From: Ceratotherium simum simum
Lineage: Eukaryota > Chordata > Mammalia > Perissodactyla > Rhinocerotidae
Assembly: GCF_000283155.1 (NCBI RefSeq)
Contig: NW_004454210.1
Span: 2,424,031 to 2,488,030 of the forward strand
Reading direction: 5' to 3'
DNA length: 64,000 bases
The position numbers and the translations under genes are program-made. How positions within the stretch are numbered: the first letter of the stretch is position 1; each line of letters opens with the position of its first letter. Below, in pieces: positions 63,787-64,000 of this stretch. The notes below the pieces were generated by a model. That model saw only the letters and a list, made by a program, of their open reading frames with translations, was not told the DNA's origin and made no database searches.

Positions 63787-64000
63787 CGGGGCCAGCCTGG
63801 TGGCGCAAGCGGTTAAGTGTGCACGCTCTGCTGCGGCAGCCTGGGGTTCACGGGTTTGGTCCCGGGCGCACACTGGCGCACTGCTTGGCAGGCCATGCTA
63901 TGGCGGCATCCCATATGAAGTGGAGCAGGGTGGGCACAGATGTTGGCCCAGGGCCAGTCTTCCTCGGCAAAAAAAGAGGAGGACTGGCAGATGTTAGCAC
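63787..64000 (+). mobile_element. Older ERE-related SINE, cut by the window end
   Basis: Head GGGGCCAGCCTGGTGGCGCA, B box GGGTTTGGTCCCGGGC, no CTACTGGGG body, tail GATGTTGGCCCAGGGCCAGT. Continues beyond 64000. Confidence 0.92.

Overview
This window is mammalian nuclear DNA, and I place it in Perissodactyla (horse, rhinoceros or tapir). The main reason is about fourteen copies of the ERE-type tRNA-derived SINE, recognisable by the head GGCCGGCCCCGTGGCTTAGC, the B-box GGTTCGGATCC and the tail block ending CTACTGGGGCTTTGGGG. MIR, L2, LINE-1, hAT-type DNA transposons and MaLR/ERVL LTRs supply the usual placental background. I cannot tell horse from rhinoceros or tapir by eye.

The only protein-coding gene I can support is the 5' end of dysferlin (DYSF) on the minus strand. 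The parts, in transcription order, are: the canonical first coding exon (46975-46888), an alternative 'v1' first exon in a CpG island (37888-37798), exon 2 (24567-24512), exon 3 (23345-23254), exon 4 (9392-9287) and exon 5 (470-356). All coding junctions keep frame and have GT/AG borders. Exons 1-5 total 457 coding nt and encode the C2A domain plus the start of the proline-rich linker that follows it. The rest of the gene lies beyond position 1. The two first exons each sit in a GC/CpG-rich block and both splice in the same phase to exon 2, so each makes a different beta-strand 1/loop 1 of C2A.

Layout: 1-355 is the start of intron 5; 471-9286 intron 4; 9393-23253 intron 3; 23346-24511 intron 2; 24568-46887 intron 1, with the v1 exon and its CpG island inside it; about 46976-47600 the canonical promoter and 5' UTR region; 47600-64000 upstream intergenic DNA without a gene I can support. 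Every LINE-1 3' fragment I recognise inside the gene runs antisense to DYSF. The large LINE-1 relic outside the gene (about 55930-59090) runs in the DYSF sense.

The least expected structure is in the upstream intergenic DNA. Two 173-bp arms (59982-60154 and 60874-61046) are inverted copies differing at one base and separated by a 719-bp spacer. Other notable items are two composite SINEs with a tRNA-Glu-like head and an RTE-like tail in opposite orientations, an 86-bp tandem duplication inside a decayed hAT transposase gene, and an ERE with a perfect 16-bp target-site duplication 67 bp beyond the exon 2 donor.
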